NCBI GenBank assembly: GCA_023897205.1
Contig: JAHWDD010000005.1
Span: 1,612,001-1,676,000, forward strand
Source of the DNA: Exophiala sp. HKRS030
Taxonomy: Eukaryota > Ascomycota > Eurotiomycetes > Chaetothyriales > Herpotrichiellaceae
Direction: 5' to 3'
DNA length: 64,000 bases
Part shown: positions 33,398 through 45,180 of the stretch, one piece after another
Layout of the letters: each line of letters begins with the position of its first letter
Position numbering within the stretch: the stretch's first letter is position 1
Notes under the pieces: generated by a model
The model's database searches: none
What the model was told of the DNA's origin: nothing
What the model saw: the letters and a program-made list of their open reading frames with translations, nothing else
Program-made: the position numbers and the translations under genes

Positions 33398-33721
33398 TCA
33401 AGAATCCTCTTGTTGTTGCTGCTGCTGCTGCTGCGGCGGCGGCCACTCTCCCCCAGCCCCTTCGGCCTGACGTCTCCAGAAGGGCGTCAGGTCGACCCTG
33501 ATTTCACCGATGGTGGCTATACGGACGGCCTCGGTGCGATCAGAGAGGCACTTGGCGCACTTGTCGACGTCCTCGTTGGGTCTCTTGATGGTCTTGTAGT
33601 CGAAGGATCTGTTGCACTGACCCGTACGCAGGGATTTGATGCAAGGGCGGTGGGTCACCATCCGTTCATGGTACGTGTCGCAGTCGTTGCATTCGTCGCG
33701 GGTGTAGTGGGTGTAACACAT
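33398..33721 (-). CDS. Small Cys-rich protein with C-terminal polyglutamine
   Basis: 107 residues from the ATG at 33721 (a GTG 15 bp upstream is in frame but not expected as a start). Residues 2-60 hold eight Cys with His between: C-x3-H, C-x2-C-x3-H, H-x2-C, C and C-x2-C (CAKC), a spacing that suggests metal binding or several disulphides. The body is basic and has no signal peptide, so metal binding in the cytosol, nucleus or mitochondria seems more likely than secretion. The tail is Pro/Gln-rich with eight consecutive Gln encoded by CAG/CAA triplets. A CATAAATAAA element about 65 bp upstream may be the TATA box. I do not recognise the family. Its composition and Cys spacing are unlike random sequence, which is why I call it. 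Confidence 0.5.
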   Translation of the reverse strand: MCYTHYTRDECNDCDTYHERMVTHRPCIKSLRTGQCNRSFDYKTIKRPNEDVDKCAKCLSDRTEAVRIATIGEIRVDLTPFWRRQAEGAGGEWPPPQQQQQQQQEDS

Positions 33722-35192
33722 ATTTTGGGCCTTCACCGAAGTGATGAAAGACGAAAACCCCCAAATTGAGGCCGAGAGTTTATTTATGACTTTGCCCGAG
33801 TTGGTGATTTTTTGAGATTCAAGATTTTGAGAGTGATGCTGGGAGTATTTTTTTCTTGCTTCTTCTTTTCCTTGTTCTTGTGTCGCCTCGTGTCGTCTTG
33901 CTTTTGGTGGTTGTTGTTTGCTGTCGCTGAGGTGAGAATGAAGAGGACGAAAGTAGCAAGTGCGGGGGATGTGCGGCTGATAATGTTTGTCTAGACAAGT
34001 ACGGAAAGAGTCTTTTTGACAAGGAAAGGGAATTTGTTTTCAGATTTTGTGTCACAGCTTCTTTGTTTTTGTTCTTGTGACACCCCTGACGTGATGGTTC
34101 ACTTTGCGTGAGGTGATGTGCAACTCGACACGTTACCTTGGGAGGAGGGGAGGGGAGGGGGGGTGTTCAGTAACCTATGCGTTGGCTCGCGGAGGGTGAA
34201 GGGAAAAGTCGAGAATGGAACCAACCCAAGACTTTTATGTTTGCGACTTTTATCATCCAAGTCACACCCGTACCCAGTCGCTTTTTAATTCAAATGTTTG
34301 GTTGGAATTCAAAAGGAGGAGAGGGGCAGGAAGTAAACAAATCTAGTGAGAAAAACTCACAGATCGGTCCAATATATTCTAGACCAGCCCAAGCAGCATC
34401 CTGATTATCAGTCGTTTTTGACAAGGGGTAGCTCCCATGTTGGATGGAGTAATCACCTCATGCATGTAAACGAGTTGAGTGATTCACTCCCCTCCTACTG
34501 GGCATAAGGATTAGTTTTGATGCAACGTGTGATATACAAGTCCCCTTGATTTCATGAGCTGACATGCGAATGGCCCTTCCAAACTCTTTTGCTACCCTTA
34601 TACTCTGTGTATCGGCAGTTCTTTTTGGGTACGGAGTAGTAGGAACGTGTATTGCAACGGGTAGTACTCCGTAAGAAGGGTAAGTCTATAGCTAGCGTAA
34701 TACCAAGTAAGAGAGGCGCCTTAGACATGCTCGTGTCCCTTAGTCCGTATATACCCAAGGTATTTAAAATGTAAGGGATGTATGAATACTGTAGGGAGCG
34801 AGTCGAGGATAGAAGTACTGAGTACTCTACTATCAATCACTGCCTTAACTCGCACATGTATATACGGTAAAGTACAGAGCAAGTTTAGTACCACTAACTG
34901 CCTCTGTACAGTATCCTCCGTATCAAGTGACGAAAGCTGTCGAATCGACTGCCTCGGTTCGCGGGCCAACTCATTGCCCTTATCCGCTCTTGTACCCATC
35001 CTCCGTGAGTAGAAGCGCAGACAACTCATCCACGCAAGCCGTGGGACCTTCGCTAAAATGCTGCACGAGCACAGGTGTATAAGTTGGGATGATAATGGCC
35101 AAACATCCTATACCTCATTATGCATTTGGAAGTCCAGTTGCGTCTTCACCGTCAACTTACCTTCCTCCCCCCCCCAAATTCTCCTCCCGGCG
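33722..35192. other. Divergent intergenic region
   Basis: 1.47 kb. TACGGAGTA/TACTCCGTA at 34630-34638 and 34665-34673, an opposing G-rich run at about 34140-34165, and a C run just before the acyl-CoA synthetase (35168-35176). No supported gene. Confidence 0.45.
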
Positions 35193-37246
35193 ATGCTCAC
35201 TCTAGGTGCAACATTCACTTGATGATTGTTACCCCGTAATGATGGACGGTAAGTCAAGCTGGAGCTGTCTTATTAGTGGCTCCCCCAGAATCTAATGCCG
35301 TCGAATCAGTTCCCACCGCCTTATTATCCGTCCCTGCGGCACTCGCTGGTCTTGCCTACCTCGATGCTCGATGGAGGATCTCACCCGACGTGCACATTAT
35401 CAAGAATCTAGCACTCGCCCAAAGAGCATTCCTCAAACGGGTTGACGCAGACCGCGCGAACTCGTTCTACCTGCTTGAAGACCACGCGAATAACCCCAAG
35501 GTCGCCGACGAGTTGTTCCTGATCTACCAGGGAAAGAGATATACGTTCAAGGAGACGTACACGACCGTCCTCAGATACGCAGGATGGCTACACTCGGTCC
35601 ACAAAGTCCTTCCGGGGGAGATCATTGCCATTGATTACATGAACAGTCCCCAGTTCATCTTCCTGACTCTGGCGATATGGTCTCTGGGAGCTCTTCCGGC
35701 CTTTATAAATTACAACCTGACCGCCAGCCCCTTCGTACACAGCGTCAGGACATCCACCGCCAGACTCCTCATTGTCGATCCGGAAATCGAGTCCAGGGTA
35801 CTCACGTCCGAGGCAAAAGCAGCATTCGCGGCTCCCGACTTTCGCAACAATGCGTTCCCGCTTGACGTAACCGTTCTTACGACAGGGCTGCAATCGTCTC
35901 TTGAGTACTTTCCTCCTTATCGAGCCCCAGATTCGGCTCGCGCAGGTGCAATTGGCCGCTCACCATGCGTGTTGATTTTTACTTCGGGAACCACGGGTTT
36001 ACCCAAGGCCGCCATCGTCCCGTGGGACCGAACTGCTTGGGGCTCGGGTTTCATCGCGAGATGGATCGGTTTGCGCCCAGTCACCAAATCCAATCCTGAT
36101 AGATATTACACGGCCATGCCTCTGTATCACTCTTCAGCTTTCCAATTGGGCTTTCACCTCTGTCTCGTCTCGGGATCTACACTAGTACTAAGCCATAGGT
36201 TTTCAGCCACGAGCTTCTGGGACGAGGTCGCTGCAGCCGAAGCTACCAAGATCCAATACGTTGGAGAAACGCTACGGTATCTATTAGCCGTTCCGCCTCG
36301 GCCAGACGACCGGACCAGACACAAAGTTAAGCTGGCGTTCGGTAATGGCTGCAGACCGGATGTGTGGGACAAATTTCGCGATCGATTCGGAGTTGAAACG
36401 ATCGCTGAATTCTACGGAGCCACAGAAGGTGTGGCGGCGAGCTTCAATTTATCTCGCAATACCTTTTCGTCAGGGGCAATCGGCCAATCCGGCCTCATTG
36501 CACAGGCTATCCAGAATTTCACGCAGTCAATTGTCCAAGTCGACTGGGAAACAGAAACTCCCCGACGTGATCCAAAGACTGGATTCTGCATCAAAGTCCC
36601 TCGCGGCGAGCCAGGCGAATTGCTGTACAAGATCGCTGATCCCAAAGACGTCGGTGCCAAATTCCAAGGGTACTTTGGCAACAAGAAGGCCAGCGATTCG
36701 AAGATCTTGCGGGACGTGCACAAGAAAGGTGACGCGTATTTCCGTAGCGGCGACGTCGTTAGGTACGACAAGGATGGTCTGTTGTGGTTTTCGGACCGGA
36801 TAGGTGACACGTTCCGCTGGCGAAGTGAGAACGTGTCCACGGCAGAAGTGTCTGAAGTCCTAGGTCTTCACCCTCACATTCTCGAGGCGAATGTCTATGG
36901 AGTGGCCATTCCCAACCACGAGGGACGCGCCGGGTGCGCGGCCATTTTACTGAGGGACGTCACGACAGAGGACAGTCCCATTGGCGATGCCGTACTGGAG
37001 AGCCTGGCTACGCATGCGCGTGCAAGTCTACCGAAGTACGCCGTACCCGTTTTCCTGCGAGTCGTGGCGAGCGTCATGGCGACGGGGAACAATAAGCAGC
37101 AGAAACATGTGCTCAGACTGGAAGGCGTGGATCCGGATAAAGTCGCCGGTGAGAGGGTCTACTACCTTCGACCTGACAGTGATCGGTACGAACCGTTTTG
37201 TCAGAAGGAGTGGGATGTGCTGAAGGCTGGAAAGGTAAAGTTGTGA
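35193..37246 (+). CDS. FAT1/FATP-type acyl-CoA synthetase (fatty acid transport protein)
   Basis: The main exon is 35277-37246 (656 codons including the stop). It has no usable ATG near its start, so a small first exon is needed. ATGCTCACTCTAG (35193-35205) with an intron to the TAG at 35276 gives MLTL followed by VAPPESNAV; an ATG at 35238 with a 28-nt intron is too short. The enzyme carries the AMP-binding signature IFTSGTTGLPKAAIV, YGATEGVAASF, and YFRSGDVVRYDKDGLLWFSDR with DTFRWRSENVST, the FATP/very-long-chain motif. It activates long and very long fatty acids to CoA esters and couples this to import. A hydrophobic N-terminal segment (ALLSVPAALAGLAYLDAR) could anchor it to membranes. 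It is convergent with the MFS gene. Confidence 0.88.
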
Positions 37247-37495
37247 TCTGAGAAGTATCAGATAACTAAAGTGGTGGTATGGGCCGAGAGAGATATTTTA
37301 TATACTGACAGAGTTGAAATAAAGAACAAATTTTTCGGTCTGTCCATAGCGATGAAAGATATGAATTTTGACGATTTGCATCACATTATGAATTGATCTA
37401 AATGTATTCTGGATGATGACTGTGGATGGGTGTTTTAATGCCTCTCTCATTGTCCATGACGATGTAACCATCGAACGACCCTTCCCACCAAAGAT

Positions 37496-39293
37496 TCAAG
37501 GGATGTATCTGAACTCGGGATGTGAGGACCCCAGGTCCTTTTGTTGCTGGTCGGTGAGGCCGGTCAACCGGTGGTCCCGCTCGCCCCGGTCCCGTTTCTT
37601 GTTCTCCCACCTGTAGTAGGCGACGGCGGAGACGGCCAGCAGGAAGGCGCAGGCCAGGGCCCCCAGGTTCAGGGCGTGGCCGAGCGTGTACCGGGGGGCG
37701 CTCTCGGGGAGGTAGGTCCAGGTGGCGACGACGGAGCCGCAGTTGCCCAGGGATATGATGTAGGCGCTCGTGACGCTCCTCACGCTCGCGCCGGCGGCGT
37801 TGTTGACCCCCCAGCTCACGCTGGCGGGTCCGGCGGCGAAGACCCCCATGGCCGCCACGAAGACGGCCGCGTACTTGGCGGCGTTCTGGCCCGTGTCCGT
37901 GCCGATCAGGACGCCATACCCGGCCGTCCCCAAGAGGGTGGCCGAGGCGATGAAGACGCCCCGGCGGCGGAACCTGTCGGAACACCAGGACACGAAGATG
38001 GACACGACGCAGGCCGAGACGTAAGGGGCGACGGACCTCAGCTGGGCCTGGACGGCGGAGTAGCCCAGCGCCCGGAGGATGGTGGGCAGGAACAACGAGA
38101 TGGACGACAGGTTGACGCTGAGGAAGAAGAACATGAGGGCCGACAGGTTGGTGCTGACGCTCATGACGGCCTTTTTGACGTGCCGCGCCCTCACCCCCTT
38201 GCCACTCTCGTCACTCTCTTCCTTGTACTCGTCGGCGATGCGCCGGCTGGCGATGGTGCGGTGTCGGTCGGACAGGAACCGGGCCGTGGAGGGCGAGTCG
38301 GGGAGGAAACAGACCCCCAACGAAGCGACCAGCATCGTGACCAGGCCTTCGAAGAAGAAAATGTTCCGCCACGTGTGGAGAGGTGCCGAGGAGGCCCCCC
38401 AGCGGGGGATGAGCGTCAGTGCCGTCGCGAGGAGACCACCGAAAGCACCTGCCATGCTGTGTGTGTCGACCGAACACGTCAGTCAACTCGAATTCGACTC
38501 AATCAAGAGACAAGGTACGAAACAAGAGCTGGTGTGACTTACGATGCTCCCGTAATGAACATGGTGACTCGGAATGCCAGTTCGGTCCGACGGTAAAAGA
38601 TGGACATGTAGTAGACAATGGCCGGGGCGACGCCGCCCTCGACCAGACCCAGGAAGAAGCGACAGGCGATCAAACCCGCGTAATTCTGTACAAACGCCGT
38701 CGCGACCGATATGGTTCCGAACAGAAAGACGAGCGTAGGGATGTAATATCTTCCTCCGATGATCTTCAGGAGCATGTTTGAAGGTATCTCCACGAGAATG
38801 TCTGTGCCGGTTCCGATGTAAAATTAGTCACATGTTTTTTTCTAAAGCAACGGTAAGATGTTTGCGTGTACTTGCATGAAATGTAAAAGACTGTCAATGC
38901 AATATTGAATCGGTAACCACTGAGGTTCAAGTCCTCAGCCATGCCTGAGATTCGGGCGTTGCTGTTCAATCTTCGTTAGTTTTGTCGTGCCTTGACTTTT
39001 TCTTTTCAATTTTTGGAAGAATACAAACCCGATATTGGTCCTAAAGGGTTTCAATGTTAGTATCGTCTACTTCCCAATCCCTCAGTAGACAAGGAGTGAT
39101 CTTGTCGTGGGACTCACCTGTCGACGAAACAGAGCATATAGAACAAGAACGACAAAGGAACGATGCGTCTGTCCAACTTCCAACGCATCTTGAGTTCCTC
39201 TTCTTTCGTCCACTCCATGACACCGCCATTGTTGACGTCGACGGTCTCCTTCTGGCTCACTGCCAGTTCGAGTTCCTTCTCTTGCTGTTCCAT
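37496..39293 (-). CDS. MFS permease, anion:cation symporter (Dal5/Tna1-like) family
   Basis: Five exons on the minus strand: 39293-39118, 39040-39029, 38961-38876, 38801-38543, 38456-37496; the sum is 498 codons (497 residues). Exon 2 is a 12-nt microexon that completes DRTNIGNARI. Intron 3 has a GC donor (GCAAGT) and joins VFYIS to YILVEIPSN, which is the conserved ACS-family sequence. Other landmarks: FLFYMLCFVDR in span 1, CRFFLGLVEGG in span 4, WRNIFFFEG before the central loop, and about 12 hydrophobic spans in all. Members take up allantoate, nicotinate, biotin, pantothenate or similar organic anions with protons; the substrate here is unknown. The last exon is very GC-rich in third positions. 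It is convergent with the acyl-CoA synthetase (about 250 bp). Confidence 0.88.
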
Positions 39294-40705
39294 GACTGTA
39301 GGCGGTTACGTACTGGACGCGGTTTCCTTCACTCGTCAAAAGGGAATAACTCGCCTGGAGAGCGCGCAGGGTACGTCTCTGTGTTCATTGTCGGTCGGTG
39401 CCATCTTATAGCTTTCCTTTGACCCCCTTGCCGGTCCTCCGAGTACAATCATCAGCCTCGGGCATTGTCAGAGGAGCGGAAAGAGGTCACGGAAGGGGAC
39501 GATATCTAAAGGGAAGAAGATTCTCGGCATCACGCTTGGCAGCGGAAAGACGTCCTTGGCAAACGTGGGAAAGTGAAAGACTATATAGCATAGCCGAATA
39601 CAGAGGATCGAGTACTCAACCGGAGGACCCAACACAGACCAGAATTTGTGCCATCTGGGCCCGGGGAACCCCACGGTCCCCATATTGATGGAGACTGGTA
39701 CTGTTGAATTCACAGGAGTCGACTCCTGGGGTTACCCCTAGGAACAAGGCGGACGACCGCGGAGCGCAAATGGATTGCCCTTCCTCCTAAGAATTTGGAA
39801 TTGAAGATAAGTCGACTCCGGCTCCATGGCAGAGTCACGTCGCTTTTGCATGTCGACCTTGGGCTCGCTGCGGTGGAAATTTTCGCGCTGTGGAGTACCA
39901 CTCACAACCAGGAAGCATCTAGTCTTTTGTTCAATCCCTGCTTCAGAAACATCTCCAGACATCTTTCCACTTCGGAACAAGGTTGTTGAATCCCATGGAG
40001 ATTTACTAGCGTCCAGAGGTGAAGGAGTCATGCTTGAGATGAAAGCAAACATGTTATGAGATGAAGACGGGGAAGCGTGGGGATATTCTTCAAGGGCGGT
40101 GTGGTGGCAAAGGGAGGAAGGTTGTTGAAAGGGTCCTGCGCGGAGCAATCTGTAGGACCAAGTTTGACTGAACAAAAAGAGAGGTTGCGCTGGCAGATGG
40201 ATGAATTTGCGCCACGGTCTCATACTGATAATTTGTACACTCAGGATCGCTCAATGCATGAGAAACGCGGTTCAAGACATTGCGAAAACCTCTTTTCCTT
40301 GATCTGCCTAGCCAGAAGAGCAATGACTGACCTCGCGCGGTTGTCGAAAGGAGGAAGAGAAAAGATGGTTTGGTCATTTTGGTTATCATCACAGGTGGCT
40401 GTCTAGAGCCTCCGTGATCGCGGCCAGCACGATGTGGTTGACTTCACTGCGGACGCGACCGTAGGCGGTCTGCTCAGTCCGCCTCACCTGCGATCACTCG
40501 CGGTGATGTCGTCGCGTAGATGAAGGCCTGAACAAACATTGCACTTTCATGCTTTGACAAAAACAATCAGAACCCTCGCTAGTCTCTCATTCCTAACCAG
40601 CTGTCGCGACTTCGCTGTTGAACAATTGCACTAAAAAGTGTAGCCACCGACCTCTCAGTCACCCGTTGCGCCGTTCGAAAACACATTGGGACCACTTCGC
40701 TCAAG
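39294..40705. other. Divergent intergenic region, no supported gene
   Basis: 1.4 kb. A minus-strand frame from an internal ATG near 40055 to 39738 encodes about 105 residues without recognisable pattern, and I leave it uncalled. The sequence upstream of 40706 is pyrimidine-mixed and suits a leader. Confidence 0.4.
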
Positions 40706-41245
40706 ATGGGTACCGTTCAGAGTAGACCTCCCAACCCGCTCACTGTTGTGATCAAGTGCAGCCCAAAAATTACCATCACAATGGCTGGAGCAGACATGGA
40801 CGATGCCTGGGAAGAGGAGTTTATCAAATACCACGATGCGATCCAGAAGGCCAGAGGACAAGCGCAGAAGAGACTACAACACTTTGTGGACATTCGTGAT
40901 GCCCATGCTTTCAAGCTCTTCAAGGCCGCCTTCTGGAAGTGGGTTCGACTTGTCAAAGACATGCGACCAATCTCCAAGGAGTACAACAACGAGAGGATGC
41001 GCGAACTGAAAATCTTCGTTAGACGACTTCGATCGAAGATGGACAAGAAAAGCGAGCAGCTGAGCACCTGGTTCCTCGCGACTGAGCTCCAGGATCTAGA
41101 TCTTCAGAAGATGGGAGAACATTTCGCGGAGATGCGCCAGTGGCTGCATTTTGCAGAAGAGGTTGAACAGGTTTTCCAGAGTTGGGTATTCGAAGAGTCC
41201 ATGGAGCTTTTCCAAGAATGGACAGGCTCTGCGTCGACGCTGTGA
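40706..41245 (+). CDS. Small helical protein of unknown function, possible N-myristoylation
   Basis: Intronless, 179 residues. The start MGTVQSRPP fits the N-myristoylation pattern (Gly2, Ser6). The body from about residue 27 is rich in charged and aromatic residues with heptad-like spacing (DDAWEEEFIKYHDAIQKAR, then KLFKAAFWKWVRLVKD, then RELKIFVRRLRSKMDKK) and reads as four or five amphipathic helices with several Trp. No signal peptide, membrane span or Cys pattern. A second ATG (MAGADMDD) at 40781 is an alternative start; the choice decides whether the myristoylation site exists. I do not recognise a family. It may be lineage-restricted. Confidence 0.6.
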   Translation: MGTVQSRPPNPLTVVIKCSPKITITMAGADMDDAWEEEFIKYHDAIQKARGQAQKRLQHFVDIRDAHAFKLFKAAFWKWVRLVKDMRPISKEYNNERMRELKIFVRRLRSKMDKKSEQLSTWFLATELQDLDLQKMGEHFAEMRQWLHFAEEVEQVFQSWVFEESMELFQEWTGSASTL

Positions 41246-41513
41246 ACGATGGCTCTCGATTCTCAGAAACTTAAGGTTCGTCCGGTCTGAACGCCACAAT
41301 GTTCAATGTCCATGCTAATATGTACTTTAGGAAAGGATGGGCTGGAGAGGCCGCGGACAGGACGTCAGGTGGCTTCAGTGTACAGCTGCAGCCACAGACC
41401 AACAGTTGAGAGTGAAACTGCAGGACAGCTTGTTCACAACAACGTTTGATCGCGTGTTACATCGCTAGAAGGGTTAATAAGGGGTGCAATATCGTGGTGA
41501 CCGCTAACGGCCA

Positions 41514-43440
41514 TCACAACGTGCGACCATGACAAAGTGAAATGCAGGAATAAGGTGCTGAGTGACAGGTCTGGAGTGGGCTTGAGAATGGTGTTTGTCT
41601 GAGTGAAGTTTTACACTCTTCCTTTGTTTCTTCTTGAACAAAGGTGCTGGTAAATGAAACATCCCATACTTGTCTTTGGCGTTGAGGCATCATATGAGCC
41701 TCGCAGATGTGATGAATGCCACCTTTAAGACACAATTGAAAAAAAGTGGCATTTGGGTCATTCTTGCTTCTGGCCCCCATGAAGAGTGACCAGGGTTTCT
41801 CGACGGTGCCGCCGTCAACTCTGTGCAGCCACAAAGACACGTCCTTGTCCAAACGCCAGTTGTATTGCTTGGGCAAATCTTTGCTGGTTCCTCCCGAAAC
41901 ACAGACTGATCCCCTTTCTGTGACTTTTGAGGAACCTCTCATCACTTATAGACATGTTGACCATGAAGTTATTGCTCCCGCAAGCGGTGGACAGATGGTG
42001 AAGGAAGGATGATTTTGCCTTAGCGGATGTGTCACTTCACAATGTACTCCATAAGGGTCCATGATTCTGGAGATTTCGACTAGGGAATTTGCCCTGGCGC
42101 GCTCCGTGTGTTCGCGGAGCCTTTTGAGTTCATTGCTAGAGTAGAGGCTTCCCTTCACCTCGAACTTACGCCCCTGGTACGAAAACGAAAAGTATTCCAT
42201 CCCTATCCCTGCAGCTCGTATTCCGAACTCTTTTGGTGCCAGCCTGCAGGATGTGGAAATTATCAGGGGTTTCAAAGAAACGGTCTCGGCTTGAAGAGTT
42301 CCACAAACCTCCCGCCACCCAAACCGGAGCCTCATAACGGTTCCATGCGGGCATGGAGCATTTTTTTTGGGCTCCAATGCTGGGTAATTTTTCAACTTTG
42401 AGCGGTCTCATGAGTGGATTGGTACTCTATAACAGCTTATCGGTTGTCGACCGTGATCTTCGAGCTACGGATCTGCCCGAATGACTGGATTCCAAGTAGC
42501 GTAATCCGTCTGCTGAGAAGGCGACATCGCGTTCCGCAAGATATGCATGGCTTCGGAATATAGGACGACTTCTTGACATCGATGACCATGCTGATCTATT
42601 TCGAAAATGATCAGGCCAGGGACGGCAAGTGGGAGAGCTGCATCCTCAACAGGAGACATTTTTCGGAGTGGCGTGCACATCTGCCACCCACGCCGTGCGA
42701 TGTCTATTTTCCCATGTGAGGTGAGATCCAACCTAACACATTCGCCTTTCTGGCAGCTGTCATCTATGTGCGCGGGCCATATGAGAACCCCAGCAGATCC
42801 TCCCATCCTACCAGCGCTCGCTTCTCACCTTCCATATTCAGGATGACCACCTTTGCCGCCGTGACGCCTACATTCTCTACTATCACCGAAAAACTGTGTG
42901 GAAGGAGCGTGAATGGGAGAGCGTGTTGCTCGGGGATCCAACAGGAGTAATACAGATACGCATTATTCCCCTTACTATGTTTGTGAACTGTGTTTGATTT
43001 CCACTTACTGTACGTGCCGGGCACGGCCTGGGTCGGTCCTCCCTGCCGTTTGCCCTTCACCCCAGTCCAGGTGACTGTAACAGGGCATCTGCGCGAAATG
43101 AGGCTGTAACCCCCTATTAGTTAAAGTTTCTTCCAGGCACGTCCCAATGTCCAGGCATGAAGACCGTTCTCGATCAAAGTCGAGTCTTCTTCTACTGCCA
43201 ACCTATCCAGCCCCATGCAGCGCTATGATCCTCTGACCAGGCGGCACATTGGTCGTCCATGGTTCACAACCACCTCGACTGGGATGGAATTGTGAGCCGT
43301 TGGATACGTCAAGAATGTCAAGTCTCTGGCAGCATATATCTCCTTTTCTTGCCGTGCCACCACAACCTTGTGGTAAGGTAAATCCAAGACTTATATCTGG
43401 TTTCTTGGTCTGAACCCATGGCACTCTGCCACGTAAACCT
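41514..43440 (-). pseudogene. Decayed or heavily interrupted gene of unknown family
   Basis: Protein-like segments follow one another on the minus strand but in different frames: 43424-43203 (ending VPPGQRIIALHGAG, then a stop); the next segment GLDRLAVEEDSTLIENG continues in another frame at about 43200-43130; 43060-42764 (SVIVENVGVTAAKVVILNMEG); 42806-42465 (VRLDLTSHGKIDI to VLYSEAMHILRNA); and 42395-41514, where about 290 codons in one frame are cut by a single TAA at 41946. The composition (Gly, aromatic, beta-strand-like alternation) looks coding. The frame changes are abrupt and not at clear GT-AG pairs, so disruption is more likely than splicing. I do not recognise the product. An intact multi-exon gene that I failed to assemble is the alternative. 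Confidence 0.4.
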
Positions 43441-43562
43441 CCTGTCGATTGCGTTGCCAGACTGACATAGCAAAACGGCCAAGAAATGCAATCAAGACGT
43501 TGTTGAGCCGCCTCAATCTCACTCAGATCTCTCTATAGGCTCATCGCCTACCCACCCTCACG

Positions 43563-45180
43563 ATGCCAATACCTGGCTTTTCCTCCGCGCGACCCGAACT
43601 GGACAAAGAAGAAGATCACCAATTTGTTCCATTGCTGAATGACCAGCCAGACAACGATGGCAATGATGAAAGCACACAAGAACAAGAGCTGTCTTTCTCA
43701 ATCCATGGCGCCCCAGGACGATCGTCTGCGGATACAATCACTTTCACCGGCACCTCAACTCGGGGTTTCTCTTTCCAAAAGCTTCTTGTCTTGGTGTGCC
43801 CATATATACACCCATGCTGGCTTGCAATTCGCCCCAGGATGCTGTCTCCGGCACGAGAGAGAAGAATCACCTCGACTTCCTGGCTCGACGGTCTCCGGGG
43901 TGTGGCTGCCTTCATCGTTGTGATCTATCACCAGAATCTTCTCGTCTATTTCTTCAAGCAAGGCAGTTGCAAAGCATGGCGACACAATGACCCTCATCTC
44001 TGGCGACTCCCGATTTTTCGGCTGGTCTGTAGCGGTGGCGCCATGGTCGACGTCTTTTTTGTGGTCAGTGGTTACGCATTGAGCTACAAACCGTTGTCCC
44101 TTGCAAGGAGCAAGGAGTTCACCAAACTCAACGCTTCCATCACCTCCAGCTTTTTTTCGCAGAGGAATCAGACTCTATCTGCCTGTGGTATTCATCACTT
44201 TCGTCAACGCTGTTCTCATTTACAACAAGATCCTAGTATACCCACATCTCCATGCTCAGAAGAGCTTCTTTCTTCAGATCCACTATTGGCTCAATGACCT
44301 GACCACCGGCATCAACCCGTTTACTGTCGACAAGTATCGCTCCGACAACATGATAGGCCTTCGCTACGAGGTTGTCATGTGGACCATTCCCTACGAATAT
44401 CGAGGATCCATCGTTATCTTCGCTATCCTGTTGACGCTTGCGAAGGCGCGACCTCTTTCCCGGTTCCTGATTATTCTCTCCTTGGTGCTTTACACCATAG
44501 TGGTGGGACAGTGGGATATGTTTCTGTTTATTTCTGGTGCCTTGTGCTGTGAAATCCACCAGTACATGAATCAAATGAAGCCCATATCAATACCAACGTC
44601 AGCCACATTGCCAGGAGCCGAGCTGAATGAAAAGGCTACACATACCCGTCGAGTGGGCACTATTGCCAGGAATATCATGTCGGTCTGGGCGGTGTTTTGC
44701 CTCCTATATGTCATTACCATCCCCGATCTTCATTTCGGAGTCGGTGACATTCCCCTCTATGGAAAGATTTCAAGCATCATGCCGGACTCGTGGAACAATC
44801 ATCCCGGAACAGGGCGCTTCTGTACCTGCGTGACCGCGGTGCTCCTGGTACTTGTCCTAGGTCAGTCTCAACTGTTCAAGAGAGCTTTGTCGTCACGGTT
44901 CCCGCAGTACCTGGGAGACATCTCGTTTGCGATATACATCATCCACTTCTCCCTGATTAAGACGATGGGATTGCCACTCCTGAACGCTATACGAGCCTGC
45001 CGCAGCAGTATTAGTCCACAAGTCCCCGTCGACTCTGGCCTGGGTGGGTGGATCGTCCTCTTTGTCTACAGTCTCATAGCTTTACCGACCCTCTTCTGGC
45101 TCGGCGACTTGACCGAGAGATACATTGACAAGAAGAGCGTCGCTCTCGCACGATGGGCGGAGACAAAATTGCTTGAGTGA
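43563..45180 (+). CDS. Acyltransferase-3 family membrane protein with a frameshift in a T run
   Basis: The first part (43563 to about 44155) encodes an acidic N-terminus and the start of an acyltransferase-3 domain: STSWLDGLRGVAAFIVVIYH, then GGAMVDVFFVVSGYALSYKPL. The family pattern continues (FRRGIRLYLPVVFITF) in the next frame from about 44150 to 45180. The change occurs at seven T at 44151-44157; six T would keep one frame. The downstream part has some eight hydrophobic spans, SFAIYIIHFSLIK and a C-terminal WLGDLTERYIDKKSV, all typical. Such enzymes O-acylate sugars or secondary metabolites in membranes. Either the gene is inactivated, or the base is a sequencing or assembly error. No intron fits the junction well. 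Confidence 0.75.

Noticed and set aside
37541..38596. Plus-strand frame of 351 codons across the MFS gene
   Set aside because: Gly/Asp/Glu/Arg-rich antisense shadow of membrane-protein codons, and it crosses an intron of the real gene.
39738..40223. Minus-strand frame of 161 codons
   Set aside because: The first third lacks an ATG start, and the rest has no pattern or splice partner.
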